Shown: piece by piece, positions 10,724 through 22,748 of the stretch | How the letters are laid out: every line of letters starts with the position of its first letter | How positions within the stretch are numbered: the stretch's first letter is position 1 | Source: Allomyces macrogynus ATCC 38327 | Lineage: Eukaryota > Blastocladiomycota > Blastocladiomycetes > Blastocladiales > Blastocladiaceae | NCBI GenBank assembly: GCA_000151295.1 | Contig: GG745330.1 | Coordinates: 1,150,089-1,214,088 of the forward strand | Direction of reading: 5' to 3' | DNA: 64,000 nucleotides | Translations under genes and position numbers: made by a program | The notes under the pieces: model-generated | What the model saw: only the letters and a program-made list of their open reading frames with translations | Database searches by the model: none | What the model was told of the DNA's origin: nothing

Positions 10724-11973
10724 TCAGTTCACCGCTCCAACCAGCCCTGGTTCGCCGCCGTCATCTCGATACGCCGCCGCCTCCACGTCACCCAGGTCTG
10801 TGAGCACTTCAGGTGGCCCTGCATCTTCTGCATCGCGCCCCTCCATGCCCTCGGCACCGTCATCCAGCAGCGTGGCACCATCATGACCTGGCCTCGCCTC
10901 GTCGGAGCCAATATCTGGGTCGGTCTCGAGCACGTCCTCTGGCACAACTTGGAGAGTCTGCAGCTGTGCTGTGAGAGCCGCCACCTGCCGCGCCAGCTTG
11001 TCACGCTCGGCGGCCGCAGCGCGGTACTTGGATCGCCACGCGCGATGCTCGGCGGCCTTATCTTGGTGGAGTGCTATCAGAAAGGAGGTTGGGTGTCAGT
11101 GCAAGTGTCGCTGGCAGATTGGTTCAACTCTCGCTTCCTGTACCTGCTGCCGCCAAGAGTTGACGCTTGAGCTGGTCGAGGTCGCTCAAATCGTGCTCGT
11201 ACTGGTCGGTGACCTGGTCGTAGACGCTCTTGATGGCCGAGAGCAGTGGGGAAAACGACTTGAATTCCTGAATCACCTGGTTAAAGCACCGACTGGCCAC
11301 ATGCACCCGTGCCAGCAGCGCCGTTTCGTGACCCAGTTCCTACTTCAGAGATCCGCGCTTAGCGCTCCCCTACACGAGTCCTATCCTGCTATTGCGAGAT
11401 TGGCCCACACACCTCATTGAGCCGATGCAGCAGCGCCGCAGCGCGATCCGGCCGCATCGATCGCACCAGCGCACTCGCCGTCCCCACGAGCGCCACGTCC
11501 GGCGCTGGCGGAGCGTTTCCGGGTGGAGAAGCTGCCGCAGGTCTTGCCGCCGCTGTTGCCACACCATCGGCCGCACCGGGGTCAGCACCGGCCGACTTCG
11601 GGGCAATCGGCGGGACCGGCCTCGACTCGCTGCTCGCAGCGGGCGCAGCGGTGGCAGCGGCCACGGGCACCGTGCGCAACGGCAAAAACACCTTGTCGTG
11701 GTTCAAGTGGCCCGAGACGCGTGCACGCACGTCGCTGCGCTGTGCGTCCTCGACCGCATCGAGGAGTCGCGTCAGCGGCACCGTGCTCCGTGGGGGCGCT
11801 GTGTCCGACCCGCGCCAGTCGCTCTTGGGTCCCGCAAGGACGGCTGCGGCGGTCACGCGTGGTGGACTTGCGGCGCGCGCGGTGGAGACGGTCAGGTGCG
11901 GCGGCAGGTACTCGGGCCCACGCGCAAGGTCGCGCCATTGCCGCACATGCCAGTTAGGGGTCGACGAGGTCAT
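10724..11973 (-). CDS. TSNAXIP1-like coiled-coil protein
   Basis: Three minus-strand exons (11973-11413, 11339-11144, 11073-10724) with introns of 73 and 70 nt join in phase to 368 residues. The first 150 residues are Pro/Ala-rich and probably disordered. A helical block then reads VIQEFKSFSPLLSAIKSVYD followed by YEHDLSDLDQLKRQLLAAAG. This closely resembles the TSNAXIP1 N-terminal domain, where an (I/V)..F..(Y/F).PLLSAIK.EY core precedes long coiled coils. A second coiled coil (AEHRAWRSKYRAAAAERDKL ... VAALTAQLQTLQ) and an acidic tail follow. In animals TSNAXIP1 relatives are linked to translin and to sperm/flagellar function, so here it fits a zoosporic organism. The assignment rests on pattern memory; another coiled-coil family is possible. 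Confidence 0.6.
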
Positions 11974-12544
11974 GCCGGGTGGATCATGTGCGGTTTCTGC
12001 GTGGGCTGCGGCAAGTCGGGTGCAGTTATTGGTCCAGGTTGCTTTTGGTGTCGGGATGTGCGGCAGGAGCCATCAGAATCAGCGTCGTCGCGGCACCGGG
12101 CGTCAAAATAGGCGTCTGTTGGCTCGCCGGAGCCGGCATGTGTGGTCACATGAGCGTTCAAGGAGCGCGTGTCAAGCTGCTGAGTGCAAAATGGCGACCA
12201 GAGCAAAAAGTGGCCACGTTCCGCGGCGGAGATCATGGTAAAGCTGGAGCGGCCGAGCTCCACCACGCGATCCGGCACGACCAACCGCTGCAGCACACCA
12301 CGACCTGCTGCAAGCGCAACACGACGACTTGACCCTGCCGTCACGCACCACCTGTCCGCGCTCGCGCTTCGACGACGACGCCCGCCACCGCTTGGACCTC
12401 CAGACCGTTCAATTGAAATCGTCGACCGACTGGACCCGTGATCGACATTTGCCAATATGGTTGGTGGCGATTATGATCAGAAAAGCTGCTGCCAATTTTG
12501 CTGGACGTGGTTCTGACCATTGCTTGGACCGTGTGTAGGGGAAA
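11974..12544. promoter_or_regulatory. Divergent promoter region between TSNAXIP1-like gene and COPB2
   Basis: A 571-nt gap between two genes transcribed away from each other. No protein-coding segment is convincing. It must contain both promoters, but no clear TATA box or other defined site was recognised. Confidence 0.4.
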
Positions 12545-15373
12545 ATGCGATTGGACATCAAGGTATTTCGACCGGCCATGACGAACCGACGCGTTTACCA
12601 CGCGACTGATGCTGTTCCTGCTGATCCCGTGCGGCTGGGCCACTCTTTCCACCCCATAGCGCAAGTTTACGGCGCGCACCGACCGCGTCAAGTGCGTCGA
12701 CGTGCACCCGACCGAGCCCTGGATCATGGCGTCGCTCTACAACGGGTCGGTCTGGGTGTGGAACTACGAGACTCAAGTACGGCATTTTCTTGTGCTGCAC
12801 CCACTGCGCACCGGTTTTCTGACACCTCCATTGCGTCGCTTAGGCGACCGTCAAGACGTTTGAGGTCTCGGAGCTCCCCGTGCGCGCGGCCAAATTCGTG
12901 CCACGCAAGTCGTGGATCATTGCCGGCGGTGACGAGATGCAAATCAAGGTCTACAACTATAACACGTTCGAGAAAGTCACGCAGTTCGAGGCGCACACCG
13001 ACTACATTCGCTCGATTGCCATTCACCCGACGCAGTCGCTCGTCTTGACCTCGGCCGACGACCTACTCATCAAGCTGTGGGACTGGGACAAGGGATGGCG
13101 AAACATGATGGTGCGCTGCCCAGCGATTTGTTCGACACCCCGAGTGCTGCTGCTGCTGCTGCTGCTGCTGCGCTTGACCTGGAGATCTGACCCTGATTCT
13201 TCGAACCCCGCAGACGTTCGAGGGCCACACACATTTTGTCATGCAAGTGGCCTTCAACCCAAAAGACTCGAACACGTTTGCCTCGGCGTCGCTCGACTGC
13301 ACCGTCAAGGTGTGGAACCTGAGCTCGTCCACGCCCAATTTCACGCTGCAGGGCCACGAAAAAGGCGTCAACTGCGTCGACTACTACCACGGTGGCGACA
13401 AGCCCTACCTGATTTCGGGCGCCGACGACCAGCTCGTCAAGATCTGGGACTACCAGAACAAGACGTGCGTGGCCACGCTCGAGGGCCACACACAAAACGT
13501 CATGGTCGTCGCGTTCCACCCGGAACTGCCCGTGACGATCACGGGTGCCGAGGACGGCACGATCAAGGTGTGGAACTCGACGACGAACCGGCTCGAGCAC
13601 TCCCTCAACTACGGCATGGAACGCGTTTGGTCGCTAGCCTACCAAAAGGGCAGCAACAACGTGGCCGTCGGGTTTGACGAAGGATGTGTCGTGATCAAGA
13701 TGGGCCGCGAGGAGCCGGCCATTACGATGGACGCGTCGGGCAAAGTGATCTGGGCCAAGCACAACGAGGTGCTCACGACCAACCTCAAGGCGCTCGATAC
13801 GACCGCGGCCGACGGTGAGCGGCTGCTTGTGCCCGTCAAGGACATGGGCAGTTGCGAGGTCTATCCGCAGGCGCTCGCCCACTCGCCCAACGGCCGGTTT
13901 GTCGTGGTCACGGGCGACGGCGAGTACATTGTCTACACGGCGCTCGCGTGGCGGAACAAGTCGTACGGCGGAGCGCTCGAAGTCGCTTGGAGCCCGCAAA
14001 ACGAGTTTGCGATTCGCGAGACCAATTTGCGCGTCAAGCTCTTCGACAAGTCGTTCAAGGAAAAGTCGCAGCAGCTGCAGATCAACTATGCGGCCGACGC
14101 AATTTTCTCGGGCGCGTTGCTCGGCGTGCGGTCGAGTGCCGGGTTCCTGTCCTTCTACGACTGGGAGTCGACCAAGCTCGTGCGCCGCATCGAAGTCGAC
14201 GCGCGGCAAGTCTACTGGAACGAGGCCGGCACGCTGGTCGCGATTGTTGGCGACGACTCGTTCTACATGCTGCGGTTCGATGCCGACGCGTGGGCCGAGC
14301 ACCAGGCCGCGGCCACGGACGAGGGCGTGGAGGTGGCGTTCGAGTTCCAGCACGAGATTGCTGAGTCGGTCAAGACGGGCACGTGGGTCGGCGACTGCTT
14401 CCTCTACTCGTCGGCGACGCACCGGCTCAACTATGTTGTCGGCGGGCACGTCTTCACGCTCACGCAGTTTGACGCGCCCATGTACATGCTTGGTTACCTC
14501 GCGCACACGAACCGCGTCTACTACTGCGACAAGGACGTCAACTTCTACTCGTGGAGCCTGCCGCTCGCCGTGATCGAGTACCAGACGGCGACGCTGCGCG
14601 GCGACGTCGAGACGGCCGCACAGCTCCTGCCCACGATCCCGCCGCTCGAAAAGGACAAGCTCGCTCGGTTCCTGGAAAAGCAAGGGATGGTCGCACTCGC
14701 TATGGAGGTGACGACCGACCGCGACCACAAGTTTGAGCTGGCCATGCAGGCGCGCGCGCTCGACGTGGCCATGAGTCTCGCCGCCGAGCTCGCAACCCCG
14801 GCCAAGTGGAAGCAGCTCGCTGACGCCGCACTCGCCGCGTGGCAGTTCGACGTGGCCGAAGAGTGCCTGTTGCGCGGCGACGACCTCGAGGGCCTGCTGC
14901 TCCTGTACCTGTCGTCGGGCAACGCCGCGGGCCTGCAGCGCGTCGCCGACCTCGCCATCAAGGCCAACAAGCACAACGTTGCCTTCTCGGCGCTTCTGTC
15001 CCTCGGCCGCGCCACACCCGTCGTCGACCTGCTCGCTGCGACCAACCGACTGCCCGAGGCTGCCCTCATGGCCAAGACCTACGCGCCCGCCAAGCTCCCG
15101 GAAATCGTGCCCAAGTGGCGCGCGTCGCTGCCCGCACGGATCGCTGGCGCGCTGGGGGATGTGGACGTTCCCGAGTCGGACCTGGCGCTCGCCGCCGCTC
15201 ACGACGACGCGCCACGACCGCTCGCGAGCGAGTACCCGGCGCGCGCGCCGGCGCTGCACGTGCCGCTGCGCGTCCAGGCTGAGGCCGAGGCGAGCAGCGC
15301 ATCGGTTGTCGCGGCTGCGGGGAGCGACGGCGAGCCCGATGCGATGGCAGGAGCAGACGCGGGCGAGGAATGA
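12545..15373 (+). CDS. COPB2: Coatomer subunit beta' (beta'-COP)
   Basis: Four exons (12545-12562, 12660-12776, 12844-13110, 13214-15373) with introns of 97, 67 and 103 nt join in phase 0 to 853 residues. The tiny first exon encodes MRLDIK, matching the N-terminus of beta'-COP, and continues [20 protein letters not shown]. An N-terminal WD40 propeller follows, with blocks such as [30 protein letters not shown] and [19 protein letters not shown] second propeller region ([12 protein letters not shown]...[15 protein letters not shown]) and a C-terminal alpha-solenoid ([11 protein letters not shown] equivalent, [34 protein letters not shown]) complete the family architecture. It functions in the cytosolic COPI coat for Golgi-to-ER retrieval, binding dilysine cargo. 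The C-terminus is Ala/Glu-rich and divergent. The third intron holds a nine-unit TGC repeat at 13145-13171. Confidence 0.96.
13145..13171 (+). repeat. TGC/CTG trinucleotide microsatellite in a COPB2 intron
   Basis: About nine uninterrupted TGC units lie inside the 103-nt third intron of COPB2, so length changes here would not alter the protein but could affect the intron size. Confidence 0.85.
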
Positions 15374-16150
15374 GGAGCGGACAGGTGGATGGCTGGGAGC
15401 GGGAGAGCGGCATCGTTTCTTGCTTTGTGTTGATATACAGCCCATATTTTCCGGTTTGGATTGGCAGATCGTCCTGGATCGTTTTGATGCTCGTCAGCTT
15501 CGTCGTTTTCGCGACCGCGCGACTCGTCCGTCCATATGACCGTCCTCCTCCAGCTTCTCCCGGCGGGAGGCGACCTCGTCGAGCATCAGACGGGTGATTC
15601 AAGAGCGCCAGATTGCAAGGCTATTCGTTGGGGTTCTCCGGTGTGAACGGGGGTCGCCAGAACCTGATCACAAAGCACCGATGCAACAGCACCAATGCAA
15701 CAGCACAACCCTCGATAAATTTAATCAATCACTCCGCCCGCACCTCCGTCTCGCAAGAGTTGCGGGAAAGAGTTTCTCAAACCAGTCCGCGCAATCGAGC
15801 GTCGTCGTCGCGTCCGCATTTGCCGGCTCATTTCTCGGCGAAGTGCGAGAGCACTAGCGACACTCCAGCGACACGGGTGATTTCGGCCCATTTGCTGCCA
15901 GTCCGCAGGAGACGTCAGGCAGCTGGCCGTGCGCCTACCCTCTGCCTCCCATTTCGATGGCGACTGGCCGCGAGCTGCACGAGCTCTCGCCCACCCCACT
16001 CCCGCTCTCTCTCTCCGCGATCGACATTCAACGCCACAGCGCGCTCGCAACTTGGGCCGAGCTGCAGAAAGGAATTCCTCCTCGCAACTGCTGCTGCAAA
16101 CGACCCAATTTCAACAAGTACCAGCACACGGACAGTCACTGATCAAGTGT
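15374..16150. other. Intergenic region between COPB2 and the ABCC gene
   Basis: No supported gene. A weakly AT-rich patch near 15712-15725 (GATAAATTTA) and pyrimidine-rich tracts near 16000-16020 could belong to the ABCC promoter. Open frames here are unremarkable. Confidence 0.35.
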
Positions 16151-19100
16151 ATGGCGAGCGCTGCAATGGTCTCCGTCGACCCGACAGGCGTGGGCGAGGG
16201 CAGGATAACAGCCTGCACGTCGTGGGGTGATTGGACGGTAGGGTGATCGCTGTCCATGTCGACCAATCAACAGGCCGCAACTGACCGACCACGCGAGTCG
16301 GTTCTGCGGAAATTTGACAGGTACCATGGCGAGCCGACGGCAACGGGTTCTCGGAGTGCTTTGTCGACATGTACGCAGCTATCGCCCCATTTCGCGCTTC
16401 CTGTCGAGTGCCGAGAGCTCACCGAAGTCGATGGTGCACGTGCACTCAAATAGCTGGCTCTCGGCCATGATCCCGCTTTGCTGGACTATGATCCTGATTG
16501 CGGCCGCGTTTTGGTGCAATCGCAAGTCGCGCGCGTCCTACATGCTCCTCGGTCAATCGCCGTCCGAGTCCGATATTGCCGGTGCAGCTGCCGGCGCTCA
16601 GTTTGCCGTCTCGCGCGTCGCACTCCACCTTCTTCGCGTCTTCGCCGATGTCCTGTGGGCCGTCCTCAGCAGCGAGTTGCAGTCCGGGTCGGTCGCTGCG
16701 GGCGTGATGCGGAGCGTCGCGCACGTACGAGTTTTGCTCTCTGCGAATACAATTGAATTGACGCAAGCACTGACACGACAATTTTTTCCGCGCTTGTAGT
16801 CTCTTTTGGCGGCCATTGCTGTGCACATGGTTCTCCACCCGCGCCAGCGCCAATTCCGCGGCTATTTCCCGTGGACCGACGTGCTGGCCACGGCTCTGGT
16901 TGGCGACGCGCTGTGCCAAGCGGCCACGTTCAGCACGATGCACACTGGCTTGGCCACGTTGCCCGACTTTTGCTCGCTCGTAGTTCTTGCTCTGACCGTT
17001 GCGCTGCTCGCGTTCAGCGGTGCCGACTACCTTGCGCGCTCTGCGACACCCGCGTCCGAGTCGCGCGACTCGCACGAGAACACGGCATCGCTGTGGTCCC
17101 TCGCGACGTTCTCGTGGTTCAACGAGATTATCGACAAGGGCGTCGTTAAGTCTCTCGAGCTCGATGATTTGTGGCAACTCTACCCGAACGATACGAGCGC
17201 TGTGGCCAACGACGTCTACCAGTCGGTCTTGCCGCAGTCGCGCAGTCTGATCCATGGGCTGTGGCTCTCCGTACGGCATCATTTGATTTTGCAGGTCGCC
17301 ATGGGTGTGACGGGTGCCAGTTTGGCATTCACGGGCCCGCTTGTCTTGAACAAGGTACATCCGCTATGCGCGTGTTTCCCATTGCAAGTGATACAGTTCC
17401 TGACCTCGAGTTTGCAACGTAGCTGCTGCAATTCACGCAAGACCGCGACCCGAACACGCTGCTCGGTGTCGTCTACGTTGTCTTCCTGTTCCTCGGGACC
17501 GTCACGCGGTCGATTCTCGACAGCCAGACGTATTTCCGCGGCCGTCGCGTGGGCACGCGCGTTCGCGCCATTCTCATTGGCCAAGTCTATGCCAAGGCGC
17601 TCAAGGCCAAGAACAAGAACCAGAACGTTGGCCAAATCATGAACCTGATGCAGATTGACGCCAACAAGATTCTCGAGCTCAGCGCTTACTTGCACTACTT
17701 CTTCTCGGTTCGTTTTGTTTCCTCTCACATGCGGCATGGATTCCGGCCGAACGGTTGGCTCTAATATGCCACGTTTTGCACGCCATAGACCCCACTGCAA
17801 ATCATTATTTGCATCGTTGCGCTCTACAGGGTGCTCGGCTGGGCGTCGTTTGCCGGCGTCGCCGTCATGCTCGCCGTGATCCCGCTGAACGCCGCGACGG
17901 CCAAGCGCGCGGCCAAGCTGCAAAAGGACCTGATGGAGTCCACCGACAAGCGCATCAGTCTCGTGTCGGAAATCTTTGCGGGGATCCGCACCATCAAGGT
18001 TCGTTGTTGTCCCCCTAACCCGCCTCATTTGCACCGACCACTTCTTTCTAACGCCCCCCCCCCCCCCCCTCGTGATTAGTACTTTGCGTGGGAGCCCAAG
18101 GTTATGACGTGGATGACATCGGTACGCGCAGCCGAGCTCGTCGACTTGCGGCGGTACCTGTTCTTTGCTGCCGGGCTGAGCGTCCTGTGGTACCTCGTCC
18201 CGCTACTCTGCACGATGTCGACTTTTGCGAGTTTCGCCGTGCTCATGGGCCAGCCGCTCACAGCGACCAAGGTCTTCACGGCCATTTCGCTGTTCATGAC
18301 GCTCAAGAACCCGCTCGCGATTTTCCCGGACATGATCATTCGCCTGCTCGAGGTGATGGTCAGTTTCGACCGCATCAACGCCTACCTGGCCGAAGAAACG
18401 GTCACGCACCCACCCATTGGCGCGCAAATCACGGTCACGGACGACGCCGAGTTCCGGTGGGGCGCTGCCGGCAGCGCCTTCCGGCTGCACCGGTTGAACG
18501 CGACGATCCCGGTCGGCAAGTTGACGCTCGTGCTCGGCAAGACGTCAGCGGGGAAGTCGTCGTTCTTGCACGCGCTGCTTGGCGAAATGACGCAGTTGCA
18601 AGGGCACCTGACGACGCCGCCCGTGGTCGCGTATGCCGCGCAGCAGGCATGGCTGCAGAATGCGACAATTCGAGACAATGTCCTATTCGGGTCACCGTTC
18701 CAGAAGAACCGGTACGACAAGGTCTTACAGGCGTGCGCGCTCGTGCGCGACTTGGAAATTTTGCCGGCGGGCGACATGACCGAGGTCGGCGACAAGGGCG
18801 TGAACGTATGTTGCTGGTGTCGAAGCCGCGTTTTCGGGTCGGGTACTGATCGGTGTTCTCTTGTAGCTTTCGGGTGGGCAAAAGTCGCGCTTGGGCCTGT
18901 CGCGTGCCGCCTACTCGGCGAACGAGACCGTTTTGATGGACGACGTCCTGAGCGCGGTACGTTTTTTTTTCCGCTTCTGGTGTGCCCACGTCCCCTTGTA
19001 AATCGGGTTCAACTGATGGTGATTTTTCCCTGATCTACAACAGCTCGACGCGCCGACCGGCAAGCACGTGTTCGAGGAGGCGGTTCTCAAGTTGATGCGT

Positions 19101-21587
19101 GGCAAGACGCGCGTTCTCGTCACACACGCCGTCTCGCTGACGCTCCCGCACGCCGACTACGTCATTGCGCTCGACCACGGCGAAATCAAGGCGCAGGGCA
19201 CGCCCGCCGAGATTGGCAAGCTCGGCATCTTGCAGGATCTCAAGGCCGAGGAGGACCAGTTCCAGGCCGAAACCGAGCCCGAGACCGTCGAGGCCATGAT
19301 TAATGCCGACGAGAGCTCGTCGCCGACGGATTTGCTCCCACCGGGCCTGCGCGCGCGCAAAATCTCGCACCTCTCGGCCACTAGCCAAGTCGAGGACTCG
19401 AGCCCCGCGCCCGACAAGCCGGATTTGGCCGCGATTGGTCGACTGGTTCAAGACGAGGAGCGGTGTCGCGGGTCTGTCTCATGGCACATTTATCGGGCCT
19501 GGATCACGGCCGCGGGCGGCATGTCGTTTTGGGTTCCACTGGTCGCGTTCTTGGCGCTGCAGCAGGTGCTGCTCGTCGGCCAGGACCTGTGGCTGCGGCA
19601 CTGGTCGAACGCATATCTCACGGGCGACGAGGTCAACGCCGTCTACTACCTTGGCATCTACGTTGCGCTCGGCTTCATTGCGATCGGCCTGATCACGGGC
19701 CGGCTGATTTACCAGTTCCACGGATCGCTGCGTGCGTCCAAGTCGATGCACGACGAGCTGCTCTTCACGTTGCTGCATGCCAAACTGCTGTTTTGGGACC
19801 GCACGCCGCTCGGCCGTGTCATCAACCGCATGTCGCGTGATATGCAGACGGTCGATCGCGACATTGCCCGCGATCTCGTCGACGGCATGGTCAGCGGGTT
19901 CCAGTTCTTGTCGATTTTGCTGCTAATCATTGGTGTTGCGCCGATCTTGCTCGTGGTGCTTGTCCCTGTTGTGTTTTGGTACCGCGCCGTCGCACAGCGG
20001 TTCCTTTCTACGTCGCGCGAACTCAAGCGGCTTGACAGCTTGACTCGGTCGCCAATTTACTCGCAATTTTCGGAAACGTACGCGATTTTGCGTTTACCGC
20101 TGACTTTATTGCTCGAAGCGCGGAACTTGACCTCTTCTTTCCGAAACGCTTGATTCTAGGCTCACGGGCGTCACCACGATCCGGTCGTTTGGCCACGAGT
20201 CGCGGTTCATGCAGGAGCTGCACCGGCGCGTCGACCTCAACCATGGCGCCTTTTTCTACCTCTGGATCAGGTGTGTCCTGTCCGACCTTGCGGCACTTGA
20301 TGGCGTTCACTCACTCGTCTTTGCGTGTTGTTGTCGTCGCTCCTAGCAACCGGTGGCTCAATGTGCGCACCGACTGGATCAGTGCAATTGTCGTGTTCTT
20401 GACGGGCCTGGTCCTCGTTCTTTCGCGCGACATGATGGACCCGGCCTTGATTGGCGTGACGATATCGTATGCTCTGACCGCGACCGACGCCATCATGTGG
20501 TTCATTCGCATCCAAGCCATGGTTCGTGATTGCCGACGGACTGTTCCCAGACGTCTCCGTGTCGACTAAACCGAGGCTGTTTCTTTCTAGGTTGAAATGG
20601 ACCTCAACTCGATTGAGCGCTGCGTCGAGTGGATCGACGGGATCGACAAGGAGCCGGCTGAGGACACGCCCACCCAAATCAAGCCGCCCGCAACGTGGCC
20701 AGCATTCGGGATCGTGGAGGTTCGCGACTTGGTCGCGCAGTACAGCCCCGAGGCTGGACCCGTCTTGCGCGGCATTTCGTTTGAGGTGCCGGCGCGAAGT
20801 CGCATCGCGATTTGTGGACGCTCGGGCGCGGGCAAGGTCCGTTTGTTTTGTTCTTCCTGCATTCACGTTGAGCTCCACTGACGAAACGTATGCGCTACGA
20901 TATCTAGTCGTCGCTGGCGGCGGCTCTGTTCCGGTTTATCGAGTGGACGCGCGGCACAATCATGATCGACGGCGTCGATTTGCGACACCTCGACTTGCAC
21001 ACGCTGCGCAGCCGCGTCACGCTGGTGCCGCAGGATCCCGGTGCGTTTCCATCTTGCTGCGACGACACCTCGTCAAAATTCCTGACCCTCGCCACCCCAC
21101 CCTGCCACCAGTCCTGTTCACCGGCTCGGTGCGATCCAACCTCGACGTGTTTGGCGAGTACAGCGACCCGGAAATCCAGGAAGCGCTTGAGCGCGTGCAT
21201 CTCGCGCACATTCCGATGGAGGCGCCCGTCGCCGAGAACGGCGGCAACTTTTCCGTTGGCACGCGGCAACTGCTCAGCTTGGCGCGCGCCCTGCTGCGGC
21301 GGTCGCGCGTGCTACTGCTCGACGAGTGCACGGCGAGCGTCGACCGCGCCACGGACGCACTTATCCAGGCCACACTGCGCGAAGCGTTTGCCAACTGCAC
21401 GATCCTGACGATTGCGCACAAGTTATCGACGATCATCGATTCGGACCGCGTACTTGTGCTGTCGGCGGGTGAGGTGGTCGAGTACGACACGCCGTACAAT
21501 TTGATGACGCGCGATGGGTCGTATTTCCAGCACATGTGCCGCGAGTCGGGTGAGTTTGATAGTTTACTCGCGGCCGCGACGAAGTAA
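16151..21587 (+). CDS. ABCC (MRP-type) full-length ABC transporter
   Basis: At least twelve exons. Introns resolved with phase are 16725-16799, 17355-17422, 17708-17788, 17999-18079, 18806-18866, 18957-19043, 20078-20159, 20271-20346, 20522-20590, 20837-20907 and 21041-21111. The extreme N-terminus is uncertain (ATG at 16151, unresolved splicing to about 16450). Hydrophobic N-terminal segments precede TMD1 ([15 protein letters not shown] ... GQVYAKALK). NBD1 has Walker [11 protein letters not shown]-loop [10 protein letters not shown], signature LSGGQ, Walker B VLMDD and H-loop VTHA. TMD2 ([19 protein letters not shown]) is followed by NBD2 with Walker A GRSGAGKSS, LVPQDPVLFTGS, Walker [12 protein letters not shown] and H-loop [11 protein letters not shown]. 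The Asp after Walker B in NBD1 is usual for ABCC. The NBD2 signature FSVGTRQLL differs from the usual LSVGQRQ. Probably a vacuolar or plasma membrane exporter of conjugates; substrate unknown. Confidence 0.93.
18054..18069 (+). repeat. C16 homopolymer in an ABCC intron
   Basis: Sixteen consecutive C bases directly precede the acceptor side (TGATTAG) of the intron at 17999-18079, so they probably act as part of the polypyrimidine tract. Confidence 0.9.
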
Positions 21588-22000
21588 GTAGACGGCGAGC
21601 CGCGATTGCGCGACATAAGTTTTTTGTGTTTTCATTTCATATTTTGCAGACGATTGCGTACTAAGTGGTTGTGAATGGCAATGGACCTGTTATCCCCAGC
21701 TGAGCATGTTGCACATCGAGCTGCACTTGCGCTCCCTCCTCACGCCGTCTGCTCACCCCATTGCCTTCAGCCTCATTTTGCCCTCAACACTCACCTTGGG
21801 CGCCCTTGGGCGACGAATCGTCGTGGCACAAAGCCCGCAGTCCGTGGCTGGCTCGCCAAGGCCGGATTTGCTCGATTCTGACACGTCTCGCACGTCCCTG
21901 ATTTTGATGGGTCAGGTCCTTGGATTAACTAACGAGATAAGATAGCCCAAATATGCGTCTGGACTCAACACACAACAAATGAGGGACATCCTGAAACGAT

Positions 22001-22032
22001 GAGGATGGGGATGGGGATGGGGATGGGGATAG
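22001..22032 (+). repeat. GGGATG tandem repeat
   Basis: About five near-perfect copies of a 6-nt GGGATG unit end in GGGATAGGG. It lies inside the AT-richer island, close to its left side. Confidence 0.8.
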
Positions 22033-22734
22033 GGTCATGACAAACACTGAGCAAAACATGTGCACACTCAATCACAGCTCATGTGCAGACTTATGCTTGC
22101 CTGCCACAACACGACTACAATACATCATGTTGTACCCACAATCTTTTCGGGACTTGCAGGCTTTGGTTAGTGTTGCCTTGAGCTTGGGCACGTGTGCAAC
22201 CAAGACACACTTGACCTTGATCAGTGTCAACTTGACCTGCCAACATTGCCATGAGTGCAGCAACAACAGCACAAAACTACACAATTGCATCGTTTCAAAT
22301 CGAGTCACTTGTGTCAGTTTCCTGCTCATTTTCTCTGCCCATTGCATTGCCCAAGTCCATTGCCATCTCAAGAACATCAAAGAGCAAAGTGGGTTCAGCA
22401 CATACAATGACAAAACAAGCAAAAGCATGCCGACAACTTGTTCAAGACGAGAAACCTTGGCAAGCAGTGACCAGGTCAAGAAACTGGTTGATGTTATCCT
22501 TGATGCACTGACTGCTTGGTCACCACAGCACAGGCACATGCACAACAACATGTGACAGCATTCTTGCAGCATTGACTTGGCCACAAACCACAACATGGCA
22601 TTGTGGTAGGACTTGCTGCTGGGATCAAATGGCTGCTTGAGCATGTCATGGCCAGTATGGTTCATGGTGCCCTCTTGGCAAACATTGTTCTTGGGCTTGG
22701 CCAACTTGTAGATGCAAGCAAAAAGTGGAGGGCA

Positions 22735-22748
22735 GGGGGGGGGGGGGG
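22735..22748 (+). repeat. G14 homopolymer
   Basis: Fourteen consecutive G bases within the AT-richer island; no associated gene. Confidence 0.9.

Noticed and set aside
13634..15445. 603-codon minus-strand open frame opposite COPB2
   Set aside because: It lies entirely antisense to well-supported beta'-COP coding sequence; His/Arg/Val-rich composition is a codon-bias artefact.
22072..22704. 210-codon minus-strand frame in the AT-richer island considered as a transposase
   Set aside because: Hydrophobic, Cys/Leu-rich, with no DDE/DDD, zinc-finger or helicase motif; no family could be named.
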